A DNA stretch of 64,000 bases, taken from the NCBI GenBank assembly GCA_019454045.1, contig SKCR01007816.1:248001-312000 (forward strand), written 5' to 3'. Positions 33,738 to 45,557 of the stretch are shown one piece after another. Under the pieces are notes generated by a model. That model was not told the DNA's origin, ran no database searches, and saw only the letters and a program-made list of their open reading frames with translations. The first letter of the stretch is position 1. Every line of letters starts with the position of its first letter. Made by a program: the position numbers and the translations under genes. This stretch comes from Zanthoxylum bungeanum (lineage: Eukaryota; Streptophyta; Magnoliopsida; Sapindales; Rutaceae).

Positions 33738-35438
33738 CATGCTCAAATACAAATTTTGGATGAGACAAGATATATGTATCTTTAATGGTACGTGGCGTTG
33801 TATCCCGAGTGCAGATCATACTACCGTCCATTCGGAATCGGCTATGAAATTTATGTCCGGTTCCATCCGATATACCACAAAAGGAACATATATACCGCTC
33901 ATCCAACAATCACATCATGCCTCAAACGACTCTCATGCAATAATATTCTTAAAATAAATAAATTAAAACGAAAGATATGAGTGAAAAGGTGCCCTCAGGT
34001 CTAACCTCTTTTGTCGTCTCAAGAAGGGGAGTTACACGTCCGTTGGAAGGGTGAATGATCCGCTACTCTTTTAGTTCACCAACTCAACGTCTTTCCTCAC
34101 TGTTTTGCTGTTCGGGCTGCTGTTTTCACTCCGTTTCACGGTGTTTCTGGTTGCGGTGTTTAGCTTACTGGTTTGTGGTAAATGGTGGACTGTTTTGCGA
34201 TTTTGGAGGGCTAAGGGGCTGCGGTTTTTTTGGTGTTATTTGGGGGAATTTCTGGACAGTTTATGATGCAGTGAGGGGATTTATTGGGAGGGTATTGTTC
34301 GGTAATTTCAGGCTGTATGTGGGGGCTGTATGCGGCTATGAAGGGGGTGTGTGATTAGGAGTTGAAGCTAAGTGGGTTGTGGCTTAAGGGTGCTATTGAC
34401 GTATGGATCAAGAGGCAGGTTTGTGTTGTGGATTGTAGGCGTGGTGAAGGGGCGTGAGTGGAGTTGAAAGGCTGATTCTTGGTGCGTGGCTTTGAGGCTG
34501 GTCAGAGGGATAATGTGTGCAGTTTGTGTGCGTGAAGGTGAGTGTACGTGTGGCGTGAAAGGCTGGAAGGGCAATTGGCGTGAGTGGGTCTTGGGGTTGA
34601 TGCGTTGTGGTGAGTGAATGTGAGGGTAAGGTGGCGTGGAGTTGTTGAGATTTAGCGTGAGGCTAGGGGGCTGTGACGAGCGTGTGGCAAGAGGAGGGGC
34701 AGGCGTGGAGTGGGCTGATTCGTGGACAAGGGCTGTGCAGAGAAATTTGTATTTTTTTGTGTGAATCTCTTCTGTGAATGTGCCAGCCAGCCAGGGTTTG
34801 AATGTGTGGAGAGGGGTTATTTTTATAGGCAAGGGGATGGGTTTTACCTTGTTGGGGAAGGAATCAAATTTGTGTATTAATTAGGAGATATTTTTAATTT
34901 AGTATGTGATAGGGAAAATCTTTTAATTAAGGGAATTAATTTGATTTGTTCTTTTTAGTTAAGGATATGATTTATTTTAATTAGGCAATGGATCCATGGG
35001 ATTTATTTAAATTGGTAGGTGATTTAATTAAATTAGGAATGTGTTTTATTCAAATTAGGAATTTAATTTAATTAGATTTTAATTTAATTTCAAGTTTAAT
35101 TTAATTAGTGAATGTAATTTAATTTAATTTAATTTCAAGTTTAATTTAATTGGTGAATGTAATTTAATTTAAATTTAATTTAATTGGTTTTAATTTAATT
35201 AGTGACATGTATTTTAAATGTTTTAATTATTTAATTTTTGATTTAATGGGTTGGTGTATTTTAAAACAGAGGTCCAACAAGCGAACCCGAAGCGAAACAA
35301 GATAGTTAAATCTGACAAAATACTAATTCCCAACTTTACCCTTCCAACGTCCGTTTCCCGCGGCTTTCACAACTAAAGAGGTAGTGTCTCCATACGAGAC
35401 TCATCATCGGGCTGATATGCAAAAATGCAATGCCTACA
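33738..35438 (-). repeat. 3' LTR of D, truncated
   Basis: Near-identical to 40690-42393. The LTR start is at 35438, followed by the polypurine tract (AAAGTGGGGGCGAC, minus strand). It ends at 33738, where the matching LTR continues for another 490 bp at 40199-40689. The open frames here (34055-34354 plus, 34368-34832 minus) are low-complexity LTR sequence and both are mirrored in the other copy. Confidence 0.85.
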
Positions 35439-35519
35439 GTCGCCCCCACTTTGATGAGACTTGTGCAGTGTGTAACAATGACAATCCTATCAAAGTACGT
35501 GCAATGCATTTTTACTTAC

Positions 35520-38500
35520 CTGGCTCGCCAGCTGCCGCTTGACTTGCCTGTTGCTTCGAACTGAGTTGATCTGGTGGTGAGGTGCTGCGACCCCTGAGGT
35601 TCATCCCTGCAAGATGCTGCGATCTCTAGGAATCACTACCGAACTGAACTGATGTGATGGCGAGGTGTTTCGACCCCTAGGCTTTGTTCCCGAACAATCT
35701 GTGGGCTTTGTTCCCGAACTGTGTAGAGAGTGGGCTTTGTTCCCGTTGTGTTGAGTGTGATGGCGAGGTACCTCGACCTCTGGGCTTTGTTCCCGAACCA
35801 TCTGTGGGCTTTGTTCCCTAACTGATTTGATGATGTGCCATTCCTGGCGTGCTAAACCCCGTACCTAGGGCGTCGCAGTTGTGCCATTCTCGACGTGCTA
35901 ACCCCGTACCTAGGGTGTCGCAGTTGTGCCATTCTCGGCATGCTAACCCCGTACCTAGGGTGTCGCGGTGACATCTCCGTACCTAGAGAGCCACAAATTT
36001 CTGAGTGCTAACCCCGTACCTAGGGTGTCACGGTGACGCCTCCGTACCTAGAGTGCCACAAATGTCTGAATGCTAACCCCGTACCTAGGGTGTCGCGGTG
36101 ACGTCTCTGTACCTAGAGAGCCACAAATGTCTGAATGCTAACCCCGTACCTAGGGTGTCGCAGTGACGCCTCCGTACCTAGAGTGCCACAAATGTCTGAA
36201 TGCTAACCCCGTACCTAGGGTGTCGTAGTGACGTCTCCGTACCTAGAGAGCCACAAAATGTCTGAGTACTAACCCCGTACCTAGGGTGTCGCGATGACGC
36301 CTCCGTACCTAGAGTGCCACAAATGTCTGAATGCTAACCCTGTACCTAGGGTGTCGCTGATATGATGATGGTCCATTTCCGAACCGTGCTCCATTTTCGG
36401 AGTGCCATTTTCGGCGAGTGATGAGATAATGGTCCATTTCCGAACCGTGCTCCATTTCCAGAGTGCCATTTCCGGCATGCTAAACCCCATTTTCGAGGCA
36501 TCGCTGATATGATGATGGTCCATTTCCGAACCGTGCTCCATTTCCGGAGTGCCATTTTCGGCATGCTAAACCCCATTTCCGAGGCATCGCTGATATGATG
36601 ATGGTCCATTTCCGAACCGTGCTCCATTTCCGGAGTGCCATTTTCGGCATGCTAAACCCCATTTTCGAGGCATCGCTGATATGATGATGGTCCATTTCCG
36701 AACCATGCTCCATTTCCGGAGTGCCATTTCCGGCATGCTAAACCCCATTTCCGAGGCATCGCTGTTGTGATGATGGTCCATTTCCGAACCGTGCTCCATT
36801 TCCAGAGTGCCATTTTCGGCATGCTAAACCCCATTTCCGAGGCATCGCTGATGTGATGATGGTCCATTTCCGAACCGTGCTCCATTTTCGGAGTGTTACT
36901 ATGATGTGGTGTGATGAGGTCCATTCCCGAACCGTCACCATGTTGTGGTCCATTCCCGAACCGATCTCCATTCCCGGAGTGTTACTGTGATGAGGTGTGA
37001 TGAGGTCCATTCTCGAACTGTCACCGTGTTGTGGTTCATTCCCGATCCGATCTCCATTCCCGGAGTGTAATTCTCGGCGTGCTCATTCCCAAGCTATCCA
37101 TTCCCGGACTGTCCATTCCCGGACTATATCTCCATTCCCAGCGTGCCATTCCCGGCGTGCCATTCTCGGCGTGTCCATTCCCTGACTAAACTGATCTGAT
37201 GTAATGTGGGCCTCGCCCCCAGAATGCCATACCCGGCAGAAACTGATATGATGTAATGTGGGCCTCGCCCCCAGAATGCCATACCCGGCTATGCTGATAC
37301 TGATGTACTGTGGGCCTCGCCCCCAGAATGCCATACCCGACAAGACTGATACTGATGTAATATGGGCCTCGCCCCCAGAATGCCATACCCGGCAGGACTG
37401 ATACTGATGCTGATACGGGCCTCGCCCCAAACTGATGCTGATGTGGGCCTCGCCCTAAACTGATGCTGATGTGGGCCTCGGCCTTGGGATTCATTCCAAA
37501 TTCTGACGACATGGGCCTCGGCCCTGGGATTCATTCCAAATTCTGAAGACGTGGGCCTCGGCCCTGGGATTCATTCCCTGGATTCATTCCGAATTCTGAC
37601 GACGTGGGCCTCGGCCCTGGGATTCATTCCCTGGATTCATTCCAAATTTTGATGACGTGGGCCTCGACCCTGGGGTTCATTCTATGGATTCATTCCAAAT
37701 TCTGAAGACGTGGGCCTCGGCCCTAGGATTCATTCCCGAAACTCTGACGATGTGGGCCTCGACCCTGGGATTCATTCCCCAAACTGCTGATAAGGTGGGC
37801 CTCGACCCTGGGATTCATTCCCCAAACTGCTGATAAGGTGGGCCTCGACCCTGAGTTGATACTGATGTGGGCCTCACCCCAAACTGATACTGATGTGGGC
37901 CTCTCCCCAAGACTGATACTGATGTGGACCTCACCCCAAACTGATACTGACGTGGGCCTCGCCCTAAAACTGATACTGATATGGGCCTCAACCCTGGGAC
38001 TCATCCCCAAACGAATACTGATATGGGCCTCGGCCCCAAATTGAAACTGATGTGGGCCTCGGCCCAAACTGATACTGATGTGGGGCTCGCCCCCAAACTG
38101 ATATTGACATGGGCCTCGACCCTGGGACTCATCCCCAAAACTGATGATAATGTGGGTCTCGACCCTCTGGGATTTATTCTCAAAAACTACTTATAATACA
38201 GGCCTCGCCCCATGGGATTCATTCCTGAAACTTGATGATAATGCAGGCCTCGACCTTGGGATTCATTCCCGGATTCATTCCAAAACTCTGTTGATATGGG
38301 CCTCGACCCTAGGATTCATTCCCAGATTCATTCCAAATTCTGACGACGTGGGCCTCGGCCATGGGATTCATTCCCAGGATTCACTCCAAAACTCTAGCGA
38401 TGTGGGATTCATTCCCGAAACTCTGACGATGTGGGCCTCGACCCTGGGATTCATTCCCCAAACTGCTGATAAGGTGGGCCTCGACCCTGAGTTGATACTG

Positions 38501-38687
38501 ATGTGGGCCTCGCCCCAAACTGATACTGATGTCGGCCTTGCCCCCAGACTGAAACTGATGTGGGCCTTGCCCCAAAACTGATACTGATGTGGGCCTCAAC
38601 CCCGGGACTCATCCCCAAACTATTACTCATATGTTGCTGATTCTGGTTGGCTTGTCTCTGCCGCTTTCTCTTTTTCATCTTTGAAAC
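35520..38687 (-). repeat. Tandem-repeat 3' region of D, four successive arrays
   Basis: About 35830-36355: alternating GTACCTAGGGTGTCGC and TCCGTACCTAGAG units of about 65 bp. 36355-36900: six units with an 86-bp period (CCATTTCCGAACCGTGCTCC, then GCATGCTAAACCCCATTT). 36900-37190: CCATTCCCGAACCG variants. 37190-38620: units of about 35-60 bp with GGGCCTCGCCC or GGGCCTCGACCC and GGGATTCATTCCC. Overlapping open frames on both strands come from the repeat periods and are not genes. Minus-strand splice-like signals bound the region: AG at 38689-38688 and CAG|GTAAGT at 35520/35519. Confidence 0.85.
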
Positions 38688-38849
38688 CTGTGAATGCAAA
38701 ACGAAACAAACACCAAAAAAGAATGCAAAAATACATTACGTGTATGCATGCATGCATGAATTTCCTATTCTGTTGGGTTAGGTCTTCCACCAGTTTTCCA
38801 GGTGACTGCTCAGTCTTCTCTCTGGTCTCATGACTCAATATCTTGTTAT

Positions 38850-39900
38850 GTCCTTGATTCATGGTGTGGTAGACTGGTCACCCCCAGTCTTGGTTTAGCT
38901 TTCTGCTCTCCGCTGTTTGTATTTGGTCAAGATGAACCATATGGTGGGGCCTTCTATATCATCATACTATGCTACGAAATAGTCTCAATAGTTACACATA
39001 TCATCGTCCTCAAATAATGCTCAGTAATGAAACCAAAGAACCTTCAAAACACCCAATGCAACTCAAATCCAAGTCTTTGAACAAATGATCTATGCCAGAC
39101 TCAAAGTGTGTGTGTGCAAATATTCTTTCACAGCTTAATCCTTAGGCAAGCTAACTCGATGATTTCGTTTCAAAAATCGGGATCGATGGGTCAAACAAAC
39201 CTATATATCTCAATTATGCATGCAGTTGCTTTTCTGTGCTCAATGTGGTATGATTTTTTTTTTTGTCTCTCTTTTTCTTTTCATTTTGAACTTCTTCTTT
39301 TTTTCTTTCTCTTTTTTTTTCTTTCTTTTTTTTTTCAACACACCCACCCTTTAAGGTAGCATTTCTCCTCATGGTGGTCCTAATACTCGCCCATGGGTAG
39401 CTTCACGCTTATCGATTATAGGTGGTTCAATTATTTTCTTTAGAGACTTTTCTTTCATTTTCAACCATACCACACATCATAACATAGCAAATTAGGATAG
39501 ACATCTAAGAAAACGGTCATTCACCGACCTACAATTTCATCAACTAGTCACTTTGCTAACTACCCAGGTTTTAACTGCTAAGAACCATAATCAAGTGCTT
39601 ACGAGTCTAACATAGATCAATCACTCAAAGTATCAGATAAAAGCACATCAAGAGTTTATCGTTTCTAAGATTTCACCCTAAAGCAAACGATTTCATCATT
39701 GGACTTATGCCTAACTATTAGGACTAAGAACATAATTTTTTTTTCCTTTTTTTTTCTTCTTTTTTTTTCTTTTTTTTTTTCTTCTTTTTTTTTTTTTTGG
39801 GCCCACCATGGTCTTTCTATTCTTTCCGTAAAGTTTTCTGTTTCTCGATTTCCTTTCCCTCGCTATCCATGTTTGCTAAACTCTTCTGTGACAATTCTTC
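38850..39900 (-). other. Athila-like 3'-region fragment with pyrimidine tracts inside D
   Basis: 38985-39110 and 39655-39760 match 23365-23480 and 23490-23580 in the 3' region of Athila element E (for example AAAGAACCTTCAAA and CTAAAGCAAAC). Long T-rich stretches lie at 39245-39340 and 39740-39800. They produce spurious Phe/Ser-rich frames. No gene is seen. Confidence 0.6.
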
Positions 39901-40177
39901 TTTTATCTCTAACCCAACGGATATCTATGATGGCTTTTAAGACATAGAGGGTTAACATAATGCATGTATGCATGAGATGCGTGCGATGTATGAGATTTAG
40001 TATGCATGTGGTTATCAAAAGCATAAAGGGGCAACTTCTATAGGATATACAATTATGGTTCTCATGCGGGTTTATGACAATGCCTTTGATTGAACTCCCT
40101 CAACCCACTATAGAAACGGTCAACTAATGCACAAATTATACACATCACAAGACATGATTTCGGGGCCAATTCTCTTA

Positions 40178-40195
40178 TCCCCAGTGGAGTCGCCA
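40178..40195 (-). other. Primer binding site, Tat derivative D
   Basis: The minus strand reads TGGCGACTCCACTGGGGA, three bases after the LTR end at 40199. Identical to the site in element A. Confidence 0.75.
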
Positions 40196-40198
40196 GAC

Positions 40199-42393
40199 TG
40201 TAGACAACAGAACCTGGGCGACGCTGTTCTAGGCTCGCGGCCTTGTTGGGAGTACGAAATAACATGGAGTCGCCACCCGGTGTGAACCGGGACAAAGATT
40301 TAAGGCCGCACTCACCCCTCGCAAGGGAAGACCTCAAACCGTTGGGTTCGGAATGGTCCCTTACTTATGTCACTTGTGATGATATGATTTGTGCAATGAA
40401 TTAACCAAGTCTACTCAATAATCATGCTCAAGGGAATTTAGATCTAACATGCATTCGCTAAATAAATCCTATTCTAAGTTTGCATGCTTGAAAGTAAGTC
40501 TTTGAATGGCAAACACGATATCACACAATGAGCATATTGAACCATTAAATAAACGAATCACTATTCAAACATAAACCTAAACTAATCAAAATAACATGCT
40601 TAAAAATAACATAATCATGCTTAGAAATTAAATAACAAAACTAAATTAAATCATGCTTAAAATAATAAATAAACAACCTACGAACTATAACATGCTCAAA
40701 TACAAATTTTGGATGAGACAAGATATATGTATCTTAAATGGTATGTGGCGTTGTATCCCGAGTGCAGATCATACTACCGTCCATTCGGAATCGGCTATGA
40801 AATTTATGTCCGGGTTTCCATCCGATATACCACAAAAAGGAACATATATCCCGCTCATCCAACAATCACATCATGCCTCAAACGACTCTCATGCAATAAT
40901 ATTCTTAAAATAAATAAATTAAAACGAAAGATATGAGTGAAAAGGTGCCCTCAGGTCTAACCTCTTTTGTCGTCTCAAGAAATGGCGTTACACGTCCGTT
41001 GGAAGGGTGAATGATCCGCTACTCTTTTAGTTCACCAACTCAACGTCTTTCCTCGTTGTTTTGCTGTTCGGGCTGCTATTTTTACTCCGTTTCACGGTGT
41101 TTCTGGTTGCGGTGTTTAGCTTACTGGTTTGCGGTAAATGGTGGACTGTTTTCCGGTTTTGGAGGGCTAAGGGGCTGCGATTTTTTTGGTGTTATTTGGG
41201 GGAATTTCTGGACAGTTTATGATGCAGTGAGGGGCTGTATTGGGAGGGTATTGTTCGGTAATTTCAGGCTGTATGTGGGGGCTGTATGCGGCTATGAAGG
41301 GGGTGTGTGATTAGGTGTTGAAGCTAAGTGGGTTGTGGCTTAAGGGTGCTATTGACGTATGGAGCAAGAGGCAGGTTTGTGTTGTGGATTGTAGGCGTGG
41401 TGAAGAGGCGTGAGTGGAGTTGAAAGGCTGATTCTTGGTGCGTGGCTTTGAGGCTGGTCAGAGAGATAATGTGTGCAGTTTGTGTGCGTGAAGGTGAGTG
41501 TACGTGTGGCGTGAAATGCTGGAAGGGCAATTGGCGTGAGTGGGTCTTGGGGTTGATGCGTTGTGGTGAGTGAATGTGAGGGTAAGGTGGCGTGGAGTTG
41601 TTGAGATTTAGTGTGAGGCTAGGGGCTGTGACGAGCTTGTGGCAAGAGGAGGGGCAGGCGTGGAGTGGGCTGATTCGTGGACAAGGGCTGTGCAGAGAAA
41701 TTTGTATTTTTTGTGTGAATCTCTTCTGTGAATGTGCCAGCCAGCCAGGGTTTGAATGTGTGGAGAGGGGTTATTTTTATAGGCAAGGGGATGGGTTTTA
41801 CCTTGTTGGGGAATGAATCAAATTTGTGTATTAATTAGGAGATATTTTTAATTTAGTATGTGATAGGGAAAATCTTTTAATTAAGGGAATTAATTTGATT
41901 TGTTCTTTTTAGTTAAGGATATGATTTATTTTAATTAGGCAAGGGATCCATGGGATTTATTTAAATTGGTAGATGATTTAATTAAATTAGGAATGTGTTT
42001 TATTCAAATTAGGAATTTAATTTAATTAGATTTTAATTTAATTTCAAGTTTAATTTAATTGGTGAATATAATTTAATTTAATTTAATTTCAAGTTTAATT
42101 TAATTGGTGAATGTAATTTAATTTAAGTTTAATTTAATTGGTTTTAATTTAATTAGTGACATGTATTTTAAATGTTTTAATTATTTAATTTGTGATTTAA
42201 TGGGTTTGGTGTATTTTAAAACAGAGGTCCAAAAAGCTTACCCGAAGCGAAACAAGCGAGTTAAATCTGACAAAATACTAATTCCCAACTTTACCCTTCC
42301 AACGTCCGTTTCCCGCGGCTTTCACAACTAAAGAGGTAGTGTCTCCATACGAGACTCATCATCGGGCTGATATGCAAAAATGCAATGCCTACA
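40199..42393 (-). repeat. 5' LTR of D, complete (2195 bp)
   Basis: The plus strand runs from TGTAGACAACAG to GCAATGCCTACA. The 3' 200 bp of the LTR match other Tat LTRs. It is shorter than the 3.0 kb LTR of B and lacks B's 185-bp and GTTCGAACG arrays, so D belongs to a related but distinct subfamily. Confidence 0.82.
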
Positions 42394-45300
42394 GTGTTGG
42401 TCAGATATGCCAAAGTGTTTGCTTGGTCCTATGAGGACATGCCTGGGGTAGACAGAAACATTTCCCAGCACACAATACCAACTTATCCAAATATGAGTCC
42501 AGTAAAACAGAAACTCCGACGGATGAGACCAGAATGGGCTGAGAAAGTCAGAGATGAGGTTAAGAAACATATAGATGTGGGGTTCTTGGAAGTAGTAAAG
42601 TATCCTGAGTGGTTTGCTAATATAGTGCCGGTGCCAAAGAAAGATGGGAAGGTCAGAATGTGTGTAGACTACAGAGATCTCAACAAGGCTTGTCCGGAAG
42701 ATGATTTTCCTCTGCCGCATATAGATGTTCTGGTTGATAGTGCGGATTTATCTGCTATGTATTCATTTACAGATGGATTTTCAGGTTACAATCAGGTTCT
42801 AATGGCTGAGGAAGACAAACATAAGACTGCATTTGTTACTGAGTGGGGTACTTATTGTTACAAGGTTATGCCATTTGGGCTTAAGAATGCGAGGGCTACT
42901 TATCAACGGATGGCCACTACACTTTTCCATGACTTGATGCACAAAGAGATTGAGGTGTATGTGGATGACATGATGGTGAAATCAGAGACAAGAGTTGCGC
43001 ATATTGAAGCACTGGAAAGGTTCCTTCAGAGAGTTGACAGATACAACATGCGGCTTAATCCCAAGAAATGTGTGTTTGGGGTGACATCAGGGAAGTTGCT
43101 TGGTCATACAGTGGGAATGGGCGGAATAGAGGTAGACTCCGAAAAGATCAAGGCAATCACAGAAATGCCTACACCGAAGACAGAAAAAGAGGTCAGAGCG
43201 TTCTTGGGGAAGATTCAGTACATCAGTCGGTTCATCGCCAAGTTGACATCAGTATGTGAGCCTATCTTCAAACTGTTGAGAAAAGATCAGCCAGTGAGAT
43301 GGAATGAACAGTGTCAGACAGCCTTCGACAAAATCAGAGAGTACTTGGTAAAGCCTCCTGTATTGAAACCTCCAAGACCGGGCAGACCTTTGATATTGTA
43401 TTTGGCTATAGAATCAGAAGCACTGGGGGCAATGATGGTACAGGCAGATGAGACAGGGGTAGAACATGCAGTCTATTATCTGAGTAAGAAAATGCTCCCA
43501 TATGAGGCTCGGTATCAAGAAGTTGAGAAGATTTTCCTTGCAGTGGTATGGGCTTCCAGAAAATTGCGGTATTATTTCCAGTCATACAAGATACAGGTAG
43601 TGGCAAAGGAAAATCCTTTGAAGTATCTTCATTCGGTGCCTTCACTAGTGGGAAAATTGGGCAGATGGTTGGTATTGCTGACAGAGTTTGACATTGAGTA
43701 TCTCACCTCCAAAGTGATCAAAGGGCGAGCAGTAGTAGAGTTTCTGGCATTGCAACCTGTTGAGGGAGATCAGTATAAGTTTGAATTTCCAGATGAAGAG
43801 ATCCAAGCAATAACAGTTCAGAGATGGAAGATGTATTTTGAAGGAGTAGTGAATTACAAGGGAGCCGAAATTGGGATCGTGATAGTGACCCCCGAGGGAG
43901 AGACTTTGCCTTTGGCCAAGAGGTTGACATTCAGAGTGACTAACAACATGGCCGAGTATGAAGCATGTGCTTTTGGTTTGACAACATTGATAGCCTTAAA
44001 GGCCGGGAGTGTGGAAATCTAAGGAGATTCTATGTTGGTAGTCCATCAGATGCGAGGAGAATGCGAATTGAAAGAAGAACGGTTGAAACCTTACCTTTTT
44101 CACCTTAGAAAGTTGGCACAGGTTATCCCCGAGTGTAAGTTTCAGCACTTACCGAGAGAAGAGAATCAAATGGCAGATGCATTGGCTACACTTGCAGCAA
44201 CTTGGGAAAATCTAGAAAAGTTAGTGATGAGACCGTTGATACTGACAACAGCAAGCAGACCTGTTTATGAGACAGAAAGAATTCTGGAAGTTGAGGTCGA
44301 CGACGGTAAACCTTGGTATTATGACATTCAGAGGTATCTGGAACATGGTGAACTCCCGGAAGGGGCAGACATAAAAGACAGAATAGCCATCCAGAAGTTG
44401 GCTTCCCAGTATGTGACTTTGAAAGGGGAATTGTACAAGAGGCAAGCAAACGGTATTCAGTTGAAGTGTTTGAGAAAAGAAGAAGCTCAGCATGTAATGG
44501 AAGAAATACACGCCGGGGTATATGGTCCGCACATGAACGGGTTGAATCTGTCCCGCAAGATAGTGACACAGGGTTTTTATTGGTCAACCATGGAAACAGA
44601 CTACGCGAAGATGGTAAAGCACTGTCATGACTGTGAAGCACAAGGTAATTTGAATCACTTACCACACACAGAATTGCACGGGTTGTCAGAGCCGTGGCCT
44701 TTCTCAGAATGGGGAATTGATATGATTGGATAAATTCGACCAAAATCATCGAATGGACATCGCTTCATAGTAGTGGCCGTAGATTACTTCTCGAAGTGGG
44801 TGGAAGCGGAATCATTCTGCAATGTTACAGCAAAACAGATGGCAAAGTTTATAGCTCGGAACCTCATTTATCGGTATGGTATGCCGCATCATGTAGTGAC
44901 AGACAACGGAGTTCAGTTTCAAGGATAGACGAAGGCAATGTTACAGAGGTACGGGATAGGCCACCATAAGTCATCACCGTACAGGCCGCAGGAAAATGGG
45001 GCAGTTGAGGCAGCCAACAAGACTATAAAGACGATTTTAGCCAAGATGATAGAAAATTGCAGAGATTGGGCCGAGAAATTACCGTATGCTTTATGGGGGT
45101 ACAGAACATCAGTAAGAACAGCAACATGGGCCACACCTTACTCTTTGGTCTATGGAATGGAAGCAGTATTGCAGTAGAAGTGGAAATACAGTCCATTAGG
45201 ATATTAGCAGAGGCAGAATTACCGGAACATGAGTGGGCCGCACAGAGGTTTGATCAGTTAGCACTATTGGATGAGAAGAGAACGAAGTCTTTGTATCACA

Positions 45301-45557
45301 TGCAGTTGTATCAGAAGAGACTAGCCCGAGCATTCAACAAGAAAGTACGCCCCACCAAGATCAGAAAGGGTGATTTGGTACTTAAGCAGTCGAGGCCGTC
45401 GACGACAGATCCGAGAGGAAAATTCAGACCTAACTGGGAAGGACCTTACATAGTGCAGAAGGTAATGGGAAATGGAGCAGTGAGGCTATCCGAATTGGAA
45501 GGAAACGAGTTCACCGAGCCGATCAATGTGGACGGATTGAAACAGTACTTTGCCTGA
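42394..45557 (+). pseudogene. Tat/Ogre pol: reverse transcriptase, two RNase H domains, integrase
   Basis: The open frame (42385-44022) begins with three codons from D's LTR. Reverse transcriptase: VRMCVDYRDLNKACPEDDFP, FTDGFSGYNQV, MPFGLKNARATYQR and EVYVDDMMVKSE (catalytic DD near 42960). First RNase H about 43380-43760. Second, archaeal-like RNase H about 43850-44190 (NNMAEYEACAFGL, GDSMLVV, MADALATLAA), the Tat hallmark. Integrase: H/H and HCHDC finger (about 44490-44640), WGIDMIG, VTDNGVQF and ENGAVEAANK (D, D, E). The C-terminal part includes GPYIVQKV. Stops lie at 44020-44022, 44731-44733 and 44926-44928. A one-base loss near 45172 shifts the frame. Protease and gag are missing, so it is inactive. 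Confidence 0.92.

Larger units (their letters stand above)
33738..42393 (-). mobile_element. Inverted Tat derivative D inside element B, no coding capacity
   Basis: Minus-strand order: complete LTR (42393-40199), primer site (40195-40178), leader (about 40177-39900), about 1 kb of Athila-like 3'-region sequence (about 39800-38900), the post-pol segment (38850-38690), a 3 kb tandem-repeat region (38687-35520), polypurine tract (about 35452-35439) and a second LTR (35438-33738) that lacks its last roughly 490 bp. No gag or pol is left. The left junction at 33736 falls in B's leader and the right junction at 42393 is the exact LTR start. B has lost gag and protease at this place, so insertion was accompanied by deletion or recombination. 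Confidence 0.8.

Noticed and set aside
34368..34832. 154-codon proline/threonine-rich minus frame
   Set aside because: Lies inside the truncated LTR of D. The other LTR copy (40690-42393) has only a shorter, altered version, so it is not maintained.
36281..37010. Series of overlapping 77-93-codon minus-strand frames with MEHGSEMDHHH-like repeats
   Set aside because: They arise because the repeat period leaves frames open in a tandem array and shift with each 86-bp unit. No independent sign of translation.
39245..39947. Phe/Leu/Ser-rich frames resembling membrane proteins
   Set aside because: They come from long T and CT tracts in degenerate transposon sequence. Low complexity, no start context or homologue.
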